A stretch of DNA of 22,240 nucleotides from a virus: IMG/VR virus record IMGVR_UViG_3300039159_000361, positions 1 through 22,240 of that record; one strand, written 5' to 3'. How positions within the stretch are numbered: the stretch's first letter is position 1; the number at the start of each line of letters is the position of its first letter. Below the pieces are notes generated by a model. The model had not been told where the DNA came from and did no database searches. It saw only the letters and a program-made list of their open reading frames with translations. Positions 1 to 7,409 of the stretch are shown one piece after another. A program made the translations under genes and the position numbers.

Positions 1-808
1 CCTGCGCTAGTTTGCCGGATCCGTACAGCACGCCGCTCGACGTCGTGCCGTTGATGGTCACCATCGTGAGGCACGCGCTGTCATTGACCCGGGGTAGACC
101 GAGGTACGCCCAGTCCGCGACCTCGCCCGCGTTCGCTAGACCTAGCGAGACACCGCATAGCGCGCGCGTCGCCGTGACCCCGAAGTTCCCCGCGGTGAGC
201 GTGGACGCGGAGAGCGTGACGGTCTGGATCGATCGAATGAATCGCCCGGCGGTGGTCGAGTTGATCGCGAGCATTCGACTCGCGGCGTACGACGCAGACA
301 CCGAGACAGCAATGTTAGCCGTCGACCCGTCGTCATACGTGACGGCGCAAGTGAACGTCGTCGCCGTCGATCCCGTCGCCGTGTACCATTCCAGCCACCA
401 CTGCACGTCGGAGTAATTCGCGTCGCCGCGCCTATCGACGAGGGCCACATCGGACGCGTCGACGTTGACGGTCTGCGCCGTCGTCACCGTGCCGGACTTG
501 CCGCCTGCGTGCGCTAGGCGATCGTGGATCTGGACGTCGGTACCGGTGTTGCCCGAGACGAAGAACAGGCGCGCGAGGTACGTCTTGATCGGGGCGGTCG
601 GATTCGGGAACGTGAACCCGCCCAACGTGGTGTTATCGCAGATGGCCACCGTCGTGGGGATCGCCCCCTGCGCGGGGATGCCCGCCGAGCGCCAAAGAGA
701 CGTGAAGCCGCCGAGGAGCTGCGACGAGAGCGACGCCTTGCTGATGACGAGGCTCGTCGAATTGTTGCCGAGAGCGTTGATAAGATCGTCGCGGCTCGCG
801 ATCGTCAT
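1..808 (-). CDS. Phage virion-type protein, 3' end cut by window edge
   Basis: The frame is open from ATG at 808 to base 1 with no stop, giving at least 269 residues; the C-terminus lies outside the window. The N-terminus (MTIASRDDLINALGNNS) and the later LWRSAGIP, PIKTYL and IHDRLAHAGGKSGT segments match my memory of a tailed-phage structural family that travels with the upstream 133-aa protein. The rest is Thr/Ser/Ala-rich and beta-like, as in a decoration or tail-surface protein. No signal peptide, membrane segment or catalytic motif is visible. Its ATG overlaps the upstream stop (ATGA), so the two are translationally coupled. It is third in a leftward operon with the portal. The virion assignment is fairly safe from context; the exact role is not known. 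Confidence 0.75.
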   Translation of the reverse strand, partial: MTIASRDDLINALGNNSTSLVISKASLSSQLLGGFTSLWRSAGIPAQGAIPTTVAICDNTTLGGFTFPNPTAPIKTYLARLFFVSGNTGTDVQIHDRLAHAGGKSGTVTTAQTVNVDASDVALVDRRGDANYSDVQWWLEWYTATGSTATTFTCAVTYDDGSTANIAVSVSASYAASRMLAINSTTAGRFIRSIQTVTLSASTLTAGNFGVTATRALCGVSLGLANAGEVADWAYLGLPRVNDSACLTMVTINGTTSSGVLYGSGKLAQ

Positions 809-1206
809 GCGTTCCCGTCGGTGAGACTAAAGCTCGTGACGTTGATCTGCTGACCCGACGCGAAGACCACGTTGTCAACGGTCATGTCCCCTCCGCCGGC
901 GGTCGCAGTGACCGTGCCCTGGATGTGGCACGTAGCGCCGGCAAAGACGCGAAAATGCCCAGCGGTCCCTGCGGCGTCAGCGCTCGCGTCCTGCCACGTG
1001 CCTAGCAGCGCCTTCACTCCGGATGCGGCAGCCGACATCCAGTCGGACGGCAAGGCGAGCGTCGCGAGGACAGTTCCGGATGAGGCGGTCGCGCACGTCG
1101 CGGGCGGCGCGCCGCTGCGGATCTCGAGCGATGGAGAGACTCCAATCGTGGTCTCGATGCTGTCGAGACGTGCGTTGCGGACGGCGACGGATAACTGGAC
1201 GGCCAT
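805..1206 (-). CDS. Small phage virion-type protein
   Basis: 133 aa. It begins MAVQLSVAVRNARLDSIET, followed by a TIGVSPSLEIRSGAPPATC stretch, and ends with GGGDMTVDNVVFASGQQINV. I recognise this pattern as a recurrent small structural protein of tailed phages, predicted to be beta-rich. The start sits one base inside the portal stop (TAATG) and is preceded by GGAGAG about 6 nt upstream on the minus strand. The stop overlaps the next ATG. Coupling to the portal implies co-production with virion parts. No enzymatic motif is seen. It could be a head decoration or minor tail protein; the sequence alone does not decide. Confidence 0.75.
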   Translation of the reverse strand: MAVQLSVAVRNARLDSIETTIGVSPSLEIRSGAPPATCATASSGTVLATLALPSDWMSAAASGVKALLGTWQDASADAAGTAGHFRVFAGATCHIQGTVTATAGGGDMTVDNVVFASGQQINVTSFSLTDGNA

Positions 1207-2891
1207 TAGTTACTCTCCATTTTGGGCGCCGGAACGCCGTAGCGCTCGGCTGTTTCGTTGATCTGCTTCTGCGTGAGCGAGAGGCCGAGCGCCTTCATTT
1301 CGCGGATGTCGGCGATGATCGCGGCGGTCATGCGTGAGGCATGTACGGCCTTCTCCATCGGGCTTGGCTCCGGCGTCGCCACAGCAAGCGGCGGCGCGGC
1401 GACCGGAGCGGGGGCCACAACGGGCGCCGCGTCGGCGGCCTTCTTGATCCCGAACTGCTCGACGGTCAGGAGCCCGTCAGCGTCGTCGGAGCCATCAGGG
1501 AGCCGGAGCGCTCCGAGTCCAGCGGACGCGCGCGCCTCGTTGACGGAGATGACGCGCGCGAGGTCGGTGGGCGCGAGCGCGATGGTGGGAGCCTGCGCGC
1601 CGTCCTCCACGGAGGGGAGCACGGGCGCGTCGATGCCGTGCTTCTTCGCCAAGCCGTTGACGTACTCCTGGGAGACGTCGAACCCGTTCGCGCGCGTCTT
1701 CTCGACCTCGTCGAAGAATGCGACGGTACGCTCGGCATCCGAAGCGCGAGCCGCGTCTGCATCCGCGTCGGGAAGCTTGTATGTCCGCAGCGGCGCGAGG
1801 CGCGAGTCGCCGAAGTTGATCGCGCACCACGGCTCGACAAATCCGGTTTGGATCGCGCGCTCGATCGCCTTCCTGTCGCCTTGGATCTTGGTCGTCGCGA
1901 CACCGAACAGCGCTTGAATGTCGACGCCGGGAGCTCCGCCAGCCGCACCGAGAACACCATCGGTGCCGAGGTAGATTCGCGCCGCGGCCTTCTCGGCGTT
2001 AGCCACGAGCTCGATCCAGACCTGGTAGGCCGTGCTCGTGTTGACCAAGTACTCGATCGACGCGCCGGCAGGGATGATCGCGACCGGGCTGTCGCCGCTC
2101 GCGATCGACTGTAGCGCATCGAGGAACGCGATCGCGTCCTGAGTCATGCCGTCTGCGTTCCTGAGCGGCACGCCCTCGGCCATCTTGCCGATGACCTTCG
2201 CGGATCCGTGCGACACGGAGCCCTTGGCCCAGTCGCGAGCGGCGAATGCGTGCCGAGCCCATACCATCGCAGCGGGTAGCAGAGCGCCGGATTTGAACGG
2301 GTCGATCTCGCCGAGTTGTGCGATCGCCCAGCGGCCATCGCCGTGGGTGATCGGCTCCTCTACGCCACCATCGGTCTGCGTCTTGTAGCAGCGGTCGTAT
2401 GAGTCCCATCGCACGTGCTCGATCGGCCACGACGCGATGGCAAGGTCGACGCGAGAACCGTCCTCGCGCGGCAGCCACGTGCCGCGCAGGAACGCGACGC
2501 CATGGTTGACGAGGCAACCATGGAAGTCTCGCTCCGTGTCGTGCGTGAGCGCTACGCCAGTCTGCCCAAAGAGCGCCTCAGCCTCCGACGCGACACCTAC
2601 CGCGCGAGCACCGGGGGCGGGCTTGATTTCCTTCTCGACGCTCGCGAGCGCATCAAGCCGGTTGGCGTACGCGACGTAGAGCGCATCATCGGTGCGCATC
2701 GACGCCGCGAGACGAGCGGGCAACGTGAAGTAACCGCGCATCTGCTGGTTGCGCGCGTCGACGATCGTGGAGAGCTCCCACGAGTACGCGCCGGGCGAGA
2801 CCTTCGGCGTCCGACCGTCGGCACGAAGGCGCGAAACGTCGAATTCGGAGGCCTCGCGAATCTTCCGGGCCTTCCGAGATTTCGCGGCCAT
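1206..2891 (-). CDS. Mu gp29-like portal protein (DUF935 family)
   Basis: 561 aa, close to the usual length for Mu-type portals, which form the dodecameric DNA-entry ring at one capsid vertex. Family-like segments include SWPIEHVRWDSYDRCYKT (about residues 153-170), a WARHAFAARDWAKG segment in the middle, HGSAKVIGKM, and the late FVEPWCAINFGDSRLAPL followed by AFFDEVEKTRANGFDVS. The N-terminus is basic (MAAKSRKARKIREASEF). An Ala/Pro-rich linker (about 490-515) precedes a helical C-terminal tail. Only a weak GGGG lies upstream of the ATG. In Mu the portal is co-directional with gene I and capsid; here it runs away from them. Family call is confident from sequence; ring stoichiometry is from family knowledge. 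Confidence 0.92.
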   Translation of the reverse strand: MAAKSRKARKIREASEFDVSRLRADGRTPKVSPGAYSWELSTIVDARNQQMRGYFTLPARLAASMRTDDALYVAYANRLDALASVEKEIKPAPGARAVGVASEAEALFGQTGVALTHDTERDFHGCLVNHGVAFLRGTWLPREDGSRVDLAIASWPIEHVRWDSYDRCYKTQTDGGVEEPITHGDGRWAIAQLGEIDPFKSGALLPAAMVWARHAFAARDWAKGSVSHGSAKVIGKMAEGVPLRNADGMTQDAIAFLDALQSIASGDSPVAIIPAGASIEYLVNTSTAYQVWIELVANAEKAAARIYLGTDGVLGAAGGAPGVDIQALFGVATTKIQGDRKAIERAIQTGFVEPWCAINFGDSRLAPLRTYKLPDADADAARASDAERTVAFFDEVEKTRANGFDVSQEYVNGLAKKHGIDAPVLPSVEDGAQAPTIALAPTDLARVISVNEARASAGLGALRLPDGSDDADGLLTVEQFGIKKAADAAPVVAPAPVAAPPLAVATPEPSPMEKAVHASRMTAAIIADIREMKALGLSLTQKQINETAERYGVPAPKMESN

Positions 2892-2919
2892 CGCCCCGAA
2901 GTATGTGTGATCCAGGGAA

Positions 2920-3120
2920 CTACGTGGATTGTTTTGAGCGTTTGTATCGTTCGTGGGCGTTGATGCTGACCCTGTTCTTTCGCCAGTAGAGAGCGTTGTA
3001 CCGAAGCATATAGTGCTTGCGACACCAGCCTTTTAGCGTCGCGTGCTCGACGCATTCCGGATCGGAACAGACGGCGTTTCGCCTTGACCTAGGACTCATA
3101 GGCTCAAAACGCATTGCCAT
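2920..3120 (-). CDS. Small zinc-finger / HNH-VII-like protein
   Basis: 66 aa from ATG 3120; an in-frame TTG at 3132 would add four residues, and an ATG at 3099 would shorten it. The visible motif is C18-x4-C23-x9-C33-x2-H36 (within VCSDPECVEH and GWCRKHYML), followed by a very basic tail rich in Arg, Lys and Tyr. This resembles the zinc knuckle of phage recombination-endonuclease-VII/HNH-type small proteins (CSxxGCxx...GxCxxHYxR). The second nuclease half is absent, so DNA or RNA binding is likelier than cleavage. Base composition is clearly AT-richer than its neighbours, suggesting a recent arrival. It lies between the portal and the divergent head cassette. No good ribosome-binding site is visible. 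Confidence 0.6.
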   Translation of the reverse strand: MAMRFEPMSPRSRRNAVCSDPECVEHATLKGWCRKHYMLRYNALYWRKNRVSINAHERYKRSKQST

Positions 3121-3142
3121 CAGATAGCACAATCAATCACCA
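3121..3142. promoter_or_regulatory. Divergent intergenic region, probable promoter site
   Basis: This is the only short AT-rich, non-coding gap between the leftward zinc-finger/portal group and the rightward head cassette. Both directions must initiate at or near here unless transcripts enter from outside. The stretch holds TGATTGATTGTGCTATCTG on the minus strand, in which a weak -10-like CTATCT can be seen, but no convincing -35/-10 pair. In Mu a C-activated late promoter (PI) lies at the corresponding place before gene I, so an activator-dependent promoter would fit. Position is inferred from gene layout; motif evidence is weak. Confidence 0.3.
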
Positions 3143-4288
3143 TTGTCCGCAGTGAAGCCTCGGCGAAAACACCACGTGCGGCGCGAGCGATGCGTATCGC
3201 TTGGCCTCGTGGCGACTGGCGACACCACGCCCAGCGAGTTCTGCGTCTTCACCTCAGGCACCGTTGAGACGGTCAAGGGCGTCTTCACCTTCGGCCCTGC
3301 CGAGGCTGCTGCGGTCATGGCCGAGTACGAGGCGCACGGGGCGGAGATCATGATCGACTACGATCATGCTGCTCTTGGCGGCTCGTCGGCTGATCCGGCG
3401 CTCGCGGGTCGCGCGGCCGGCTGGGCCAACCTCGAACTTCGCGACGGGGATCTCTACGCCGTCAACGTGCGCTGGACTCCGGCCGCCTCGCTGGCACTGC
3501 TCGCTCGCGAGTGGCGGTACATGAGCCCGGCATTCCAGACTGATGGCGATCGCATCGTCGCGCTGCTGAACATCGCAATCGTAAACCTGCCGGCCACGCG
3601 GAGGCTAGAGCCGCTCATGGCTGCCTCTCTCACCTCACTCTCAGGAGCCGGAATGATGGATCCCAAGCTGATCGCAGAAGCACTGGACGCACTCGTCGCG
3701 GGCGACGATGCCAAGTGTGCCGAGATCCTCAAGGGCATGATCGCCTCCGCCGCTGGTGCCGAGGTTGCCGAGGATCCGGCTGCCGAGGATCCCGCAGTGG
3801 AGCCGCTGGCCTCGATGGACCCTGCGGCCGACAAGCCCGAGGAAATCGCAGCGGCCCTCAACGCCGTCCAGTCGCTCTCGGGCAAGACGTCCTTCGTCGC
3901 CAGCGTCGCGGACGTCCGCACCTGGCACGCGTCGCACCTCGCGCTCGCTGCGGGCCGCAAAGCCCTTGCCGACCGCGAGGTCGTGCTCGAGGGCGCCGAG
4001 CGACGCAAGCTATGCGTCGAGCTCGTGACCCTCGCAGGCCGAGCGCCCGCCAACGTCTGGGCCACGTCGGCCGCAGGCGCGCCCCCGAAGGGCTACCTCG
4101 CATCGATGCCGATCGCGGACCTCCGCGAGTACCACGCCGACGCGGTGAAGGCGCACGCGGGCAAACCTGCCGCGAGCAGGCCGCCCACGACGGGCGCTGA
4201 CGATCTCACCGACGGCGAGCGAGCCAAGTGCTTTGCCGCAAAGATTGATCCGGCGAAGTTCGCCGCACTGAAAAAGGCAAGGGGCTAA
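3143..4288 (+). CDS. Mu gpI-like prohead protease with fused scaffold
   Basis: 381 aa, comparable to Mu gene I. The N-terminal half is the serine-type maturation protease that trims scaffold inside the prohead. MIDYDHAALGG (70-80) carries the likely catalytic His75, and WRYMSPAF (124-131) the likely Ser128; the family ending NIAIVNLPATRRLEPL (143-158) follows. From residue 171 comes an Ala/Glu/Asp-rich helical scaffold half, also made separately (see 3653-4288). The start is uncertain: TTG 3143, GTG 3152 and GTG 3176 are all in frame and none has a Shine-Dalgarno sequence, so the first 10-12 basic residues may not be translated. The next gene follows after 3 nt. Family assignment is strong; catalytic residues are assigned by motif position. 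Confidence 0.88.
   Translation: MSAVKPRRKHHVRRERCVSLGLVATGDTTPSEFCVFTSGTVETVKGVFTFGPAEAAAVMAEYEAHGAEIMIDYDHAALGGSSADPALAGRAAGWANLELRDGDLYAVNVRWTPAASLALLAREWRYMSPAFQTDGDRIVALLNIAIVNLPATRRLEPLMAASLTSLSGAGMMDPKLIAEALDALVAGDDAKCAEILKGMIASAAGAEVAEDPAAEDPAVEPLASMDPAADKPEEIAAALNAVQSLSGKTSFVASVADVRTWHASHLALAAGRKALADREVVLEGAERRKLCVELVTLAGRAPANVWATSAAGAPPKGYLASMPIADLREYHADAVKAHAGKPAASRPPTTGADDLTDGERAKCFAAKIDPAKFAALKKARG
3643..3655 (+). promoter_or_regulatory. Internal Shine-Dalgarno and start for nested scaffold
   Basis: AGGAG at 3643-3647 is followed after 5 nt by ATG 3653, with a second ATG directly after, inside and in frame with the protease gene. It is stronger than any site seen at the protease's own 5' end. 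It sits exactly where the protease domain ends and the scaffold-like region starts, matching the I/Z overlap known in Mu. Confidence 0.75.
3653..4288 (+). CDS. Nested scaffold protein (Mu gpZ-like), in-frame internal start
   Basis: 211 aa, identical to the C-terminal part of the protease precursor and started at MMDPKLIAEALDAL. It is rich in Ala, Glu, Asp and Lys with long predicted helices and a flexible acidic stretch (about 30-60), as expected of an internal scaffold that guides capsid protein assembly and is then degraded. The strong SD at 3643-3647 supports independent initiation, giving a large excess of scaffold over protease. In phage Mu the scaffold Z is produced from the 3' part of gene I in this way. 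The sequence shows the start signal and the domain boundary; production as a separate protein is inferred. Confidence 0.7.
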   Translation: MMDPKLIAEALDALVAGDDAKCAEILKGMIASAAGAEVAEDPAAEDPAVEPLASMDPAADKPEEIAAALNAVQSLSGKTSFVASVADVRTWHASHLALAAGRKALADREVVLEGAERRKLCVELVTLAGRAPANVWATSAAGAPPKGYLASMPIADLREYHADAVKAHAGKPAASRPPTTGADDLTDGERAKCFAAKIDPAKFAALKKARG

Positions 4289-4291
4289 GAC

Positions 4292-4711
4292 ATGGCTGTA
4301 CTGACTACTGAGCGTCTGACGTCGTTCTTCGGCCACTATCCTGCGCGCCGAACGGTGGGCATGAGGGCGTCCGTCAAAATCTTCCAGGGCGCGATGGTCG
4401 CCATCGACTCCAGCGGCAACGCGATGCCGGCTGGCCTTCTTGCCGCTGGATCGGTCCGCGTTATCGGCGTCGCAGCTGCGACCTACGATAATTCGGCGGG
4501 CGCCGCGGGAGCGCTCGAATGCGAGGTGAAGGTCGGTGAGTTCAAGCTCGTAAACAACGCAGGCGAGCCCGTCACGCGCGCGCTCGTGGGCGCGGACTGT
4601 TTCGTCCTTGACGATCAGACGGTGTCACTGACGAGCGCCAGCAGCACCCGCGCTGTTGCAGGCAAGGTCCAGTCGGTCGACTCCGACGGCGTTCGCGTTT
4701 TCTTCGCGTGA
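4292..4711 (+). CDS. Capsid decoration / head-stabilising-like protein
   Basis: 139 aa, beginning MAVLTTERLTSFFGHYPARR. Features are a KIFQGAMVAIDSSGNAMPA segment, repeated GVAAATYDNSAGAAG-type turns and a C-terminal VAGKVQSVDSDGVRVFF strand. This is the pattern of small beta-rich cement proteins encoded between scaffold and major capsid in many phages, and it takes the place of Mu gp33. AAGGGG at 4279-4284 is well placed before ATG 4292. The gene is 3 nt after the protease/scaffold stop and 17 nt before the capsid gene, so all three should be co-expressed. No catalytic motif is present. Decoration is inferred from position and composition. Confidence 0.65.
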   Translation: MAVLTTERLTSFFGHYPARRTVGMRASVKIFQGAMVAIDSSGNAMPAGLLAAGSVRVIGVAAATYDNSAGAAGALECEVKVGEFKLVNNAGEPVTRALVGADCFVLDDQTVSLTSASSTRAVAGKVQSVDSDGVRVFFA

Positions 4712-4728
4712 CCTGAGAGGAGATCAAC

Positions 4729-5679
4729 ATGGGTATCGAATTCAATCTCATCTCGGTTGACGCGCAGATCGCGCTGACCGACTTTCGTACGGACTTCGAG
4801 CTTGCCTACCTGCAAGAGGTTTCCCCTGCAGACGAGTGGGCCAAGCTCCTTGGCCTCTACTACGCCTCCAAGGCGCTGAAGACCAAGTTTCCTATCCCCG
4901 TGTCGGCCGCTGGATACTCCGAATTCAAGGGCGATGTGACCTATCGGTCCATCTTCGAGAAGAGCTTCGAGCTCGTCCCGAAGACCTGGCAGGACGGCGT
5001 TGCGGAATTGGCTTCGGTTGTCGAGGCGCCAGACTTCATTGGCTGGCCCGGGCAGGCTGCGGCTATGGCATCGGCCGCTCGCTCGCTTCCAAACGAGATC
5101 ATCTCCGGCCTGCTCGAGTCGAACGCTGTTCACCCGCTCGATGGCTTGACGTTCTTCAACGCGTCTCACCCCGTCAACCTCTTCGATGTCGTCCCCGGCA
5201 CCTTCGCCAACACCTTCACGGGTGCGGGCACTGCGGCCTCTACTACGGCGCTTGAAACCGCGAAGGCGAATATTCGCAAGATCAAGGCCGCAAACGGGAA
5301 GCCGATGGGCCTGCGCATGACGCACGTGCTCGCCCATCCGGACCGTGAAGAGAGCTGGCGAAACATTCTCGATCGCGATCTGATCATCGAGTCGATCGGC
5401 GCCAACAACTTCGGCACGGTCAACAACCGTCACAAGGGTAGCGTCCAGCTCATCGTGAGCGACCAGTTTACGGTCTCAGCGCAGTGGTATGCCCTCGCGC
5501 TCAATAAGCCCGGGATGTACCCGTGGGTCGTGCAGGATGCGGGTGCGCCCGAGACCATCATCCAGGACAAGACGGACGCACTCTACAAGGCTTCTCTCCA
5601 GGTCGGCATGGCGTCGATCCTTCGCGGCAACGGAGGCCTCGCGCTCCCGCACTGCATCCACCGCTACGTCGGCGCCTGA
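4729..5679 (+). CDS. Mu gpT-like major capsid protein
   Basis: 316 aa, near Mu gpT length (about 305). Family-like segments are the start MGIEFNLISVDAQIALTDF, KTWQDGVAELASVVEAPDFIGWPGQ in the middle, HPLDGLTFFNASHPVNLFD (about 140-158) and the C-terminal MASILRGNGGLALPHCIHRY. It forms the icosahedral shell with an HK97-type fold. A very strong AGGAG (4718-4722) lies 6 nt before the ATG, fitting a protein needed in large amounts. Codon use seems slightly less GC-extreme than in the tail genes. A 79-nt gap (5680-5758) follows, in which I see no gene or convincing signal. Confidence 0.93.
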   Translation: MGIEFNLISVDAQIALTDFRTDFELAYLQEVSPADEWAKLLGLYYASKALKTKFPIPVSAAGYSEFKGDVTYRSIFEKSFELVPKTWQDGVAELASVVEAPDFIGWPGQAAAMASAARSLPNEIISGLLESNAVHPLDGLTFFNASHPVNLFDVVPGTFANTFTGAGTAASTTALETAKANIRKIKAANGKPMGLRMTHVLAHPDREESWRNILDRDLIIESIGANNFGTVNNRHKGSVQLIVSDQFTVSAQWYALALNKPGMYPWVVQDAGAPETIIQDKTDALYKASLQVGMASILRGNGGLALPHCIHRYVGA

Positions 5680-5758
5680 TCTCTCTGGCGCTACGGCGCT
5701 CAACATCACCTGACCACGCCACAGCTCGCCCGGACCTCCGGCGCGGGCTCGTGGCGGT

Positions 5759-6406
5759 GTGGCGTCCGACCTCTACTGCTCGCGAAGCGACGTTGCCCGG
5801 CGGCTCCCGCCCGGCGCGCTGACATCGTCGGCGGGCCTGGTCGCGTCCTCGCTGGCAGCTTCGAACGCCATCACCTACGACGGCCACGGCCTCGAGACAG
5901 ACGACCCGGTGACGGTGCGCGTGGCCGGCAACGGCGTGCTCCCCGTGCCGCTCGTCGAGGGCGTCACGTACTACGCGCGCCGGCTGACGAACGCGACCCT
6001 CGAACTGGCCGCCACGGTCGGAGGCGTGGCCATCAATCTGACGTCGGACGGGACGTCGGTGATCATCGCCCGCGACCCCGACTTCGACGGGCTGATCGAG
6101 TTCTACTCGCGGTGGGTCGACGGGTTCTTCCTCGCCCACATGGTGCCGTTCACGGCTCCGATCCCTGCGATCGTGAAGGGCCTCGTCGCCGACCTCGCGG
6201 CGAAGCGGCTGCTCAACATCTCGGGCCAGGACTCCGACGCGGTGAACGCCGCGGAGCTCGCAGCGAAGGCGCAGCTCGAACGATTCGCCACTGGCATCCC
6301 GACGCGCGACGCCACTGCGACGCTGCCCGCCGCCAACCTCGCGATCACGTCGAGCCTGAGCGCTACGAGCGACCCGCGCGGCTGGGGATCGGGGACGATC
6401 CCATGA
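5759..6406 (+). CDS. Mu gp36-like (DUF1320) head-tail adaptor with inserted domain
   Basis: 215 aa; gp36-type proteins are usually about 140-150 aa. The adaptor core is split. The N-terminal LYCSRSDVARRL (5-16) and the later helical part from DPDFDGLIEFYSRWVDGF (107 on) through IPAIVKGLVADLAAKRLL match the family. Between them, about residues 33-104, lies a beta-type module with HGLETDDPVTVRVAG and GVTYYARRLTNATLELAA, a pattern common in phage tail-surface proteins. GTG 5759 is the only start in frame after the stop at 5711, and its upstream SD is poor. Its stop overlaps the next ATG. Role: connector ring under the portal (family knowledge); the insertion is directly visible. Confidence 0.75.
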   Translation: MASDLYCSRSDVARRLPPGALTSSAGLVASSLAASNAITYDGHGLETDDPVTVRVAGNGVLPVPLVEGVTYYARRLTNATLELAATVGGVAINLTSDGTSVIIARDPDFDGLIEFYSRWVDGFFLAHMVPFTAPIPAIVKGLVADLAAKRLLNISGQDSDAVNAAELAAKAQLERFATGIPTRDATATLPAANLAITSSLSATSDPRGWGSGTIP

Positions 6407-6804
6407 GCCTCACCGGCGACATCTCCAGCATCACGAGCTTCGCGACGGCGCTGCGCCGGCTCCCCGCCGTCGTCGCGATCAAGGTCGCGGCGGCCGCGGC
6501 GCCTGCCCTGACGGAGGCGGCGCGCGTCACGTTCGACGCGTCCGAGGACGCGTATGGCGGGTCGTGGGTCCTCCGCGAGGACGGCAATCGAGCCACGCTG
6601 AAGAAGTCCGGCACGCTCTCCAGCAGGCTGCGCTACGTCGCGGTGGGCACGCGCCTGCGCGTCGCGCTCGGCACGAGCTACGCGAAGTACGTGCTCGGTC
6701 GCCGGCCCGCGCTACCGCGCCCCGGCGCGCCCCTGCCCGCCTCTTACATCGACGTCCTGAAACGCGCCGTCGAAACAGTCTGCAAGGCGGAGCTCGGCCG
6801 ATGA
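6403..6804 (+). CDS. Head-tail connector / tail-completion-like protein
   Basis: 133 aa from ATG 6403, which overlaps the previous stop (ATGA). The frame is open further upstream, but that part lies inside the adaptor gene and reads as a shadow. It has an N-terminal helical, Ala-rich region, then FDASEDAYGGSWVLREDGNRATLKKSG, then a Pro/Arg-rich RRPALPRPGAPLPASYIDVLKRA ending. This order and the AYGG.W...G..L..SG pattern are typical of HK97 gp10-like or Mu gpG-like tail-completion proteins. Position between adaptor and terminator agrees. No membrane segments or catalytic residues. Assignment is from pattern and order; which family cannot be decided here. Confidence 0.6.
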   Translation: MSLTGDISSITSFATALRRLPAVVAIKVAAAAAPALTEAARVTFDASEDAYGGSWVLREDGNRATLKKSGTLSSRLRYVAVGTRLRVALGTSYAKYVLGRRPALPRPGAPLPASYIDVLKRAVETVCKAELGR

Positions 6805-7406
6805 GCCTCACCACGATCCACGACGTCGGTGCAGCGCTACAGGCGTACCTCCGCGTGCAGGGGTGCCCGCTCGACGTCGTCGACGGGCCGGAGGGCACGC
6901 GCACCACGACAGCCGGGCGCGAGCGCATCGTCATCGAGCACGATTCCGGGCAGGCCTCGTTCGACGGTCCGCGCGGCCTGCACCTCAACGCGCGGCACGC
7001 CTACACGGCGATCGACCCCTACAAGATCACGATCTACGCGCGGAGCGCGCGCTCCGGCGCGCTCCAGTTCGAGCACCGTTCGCGCGCGCTGCTGGTGCGC
7101 GAGGTGGTGCTGGCTGGCCTTCGGTACGTCTCGGCGGTGAACAAGAACCGGTTCCTCCCCAAGTCGGGCGCCTTCACCGACGTCGGCGACCTCGTGAAAT
7201 CGGAAGCGAACGGCGGCGCCGTCTACGAGATGACCGTGACGTACGAGCTTCCGATCCGCGTCGTGACGTTCGCTGGCGAGGCCCAGCCCGAAGGCGCGCT
7301 CTCGAACATGACGAGCAGGACCAAGGTCTCGCGCACGGGCGCAGCCGACGACGACAACAACCCCAACACGCCGCCGCTCACAAGCGAAACGGCATGTGGA
7401 GCTTGA
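6801..7406 (+). CDS. Tail terminator-like protein (Mu gp37 position)
   Basis: 201 aa from ATG 6801, overlapping the previous stop (ATGA). The longer open frame to 6564 lies inside the preceding gene and is not used. The first part (TTIHDVGAALQAYLRVQG) resembles the opening helix of tail-terminator proteins, followed by strands and a conserved-looking GAVYEMTVTYELPIRVVT edge. The C-terminal 35 residues are polar and low-complexity (DDDNNPNTPP) and probably disordered. It lies directly before the sheath, where Mu carries gp37/gp38. The likely role is capping the tube and sheath so that the finished tail can join the head. Evidence is mainly position and fold-like pattern. Confidence 0.55.
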   Translation: MSLTTIHDVGAALQAYLRVQGCPLDVVDGPEGTRTTTAGRERIVIEHDSGQASFDGPRGLHLNARHAYTAIDPYKITIYARSARSGALQFEHRSRALLVREVVLAGLRYVSAVNKNRFLPKSGAFTDVGDLVKSEANGGAVYEMTVTYELPIRVVTFAGEAQPEGALSNMTSRTKVSRTGAADDDNNPNTPPLTSETACGA

Positions 7407-7409
7407 GCC

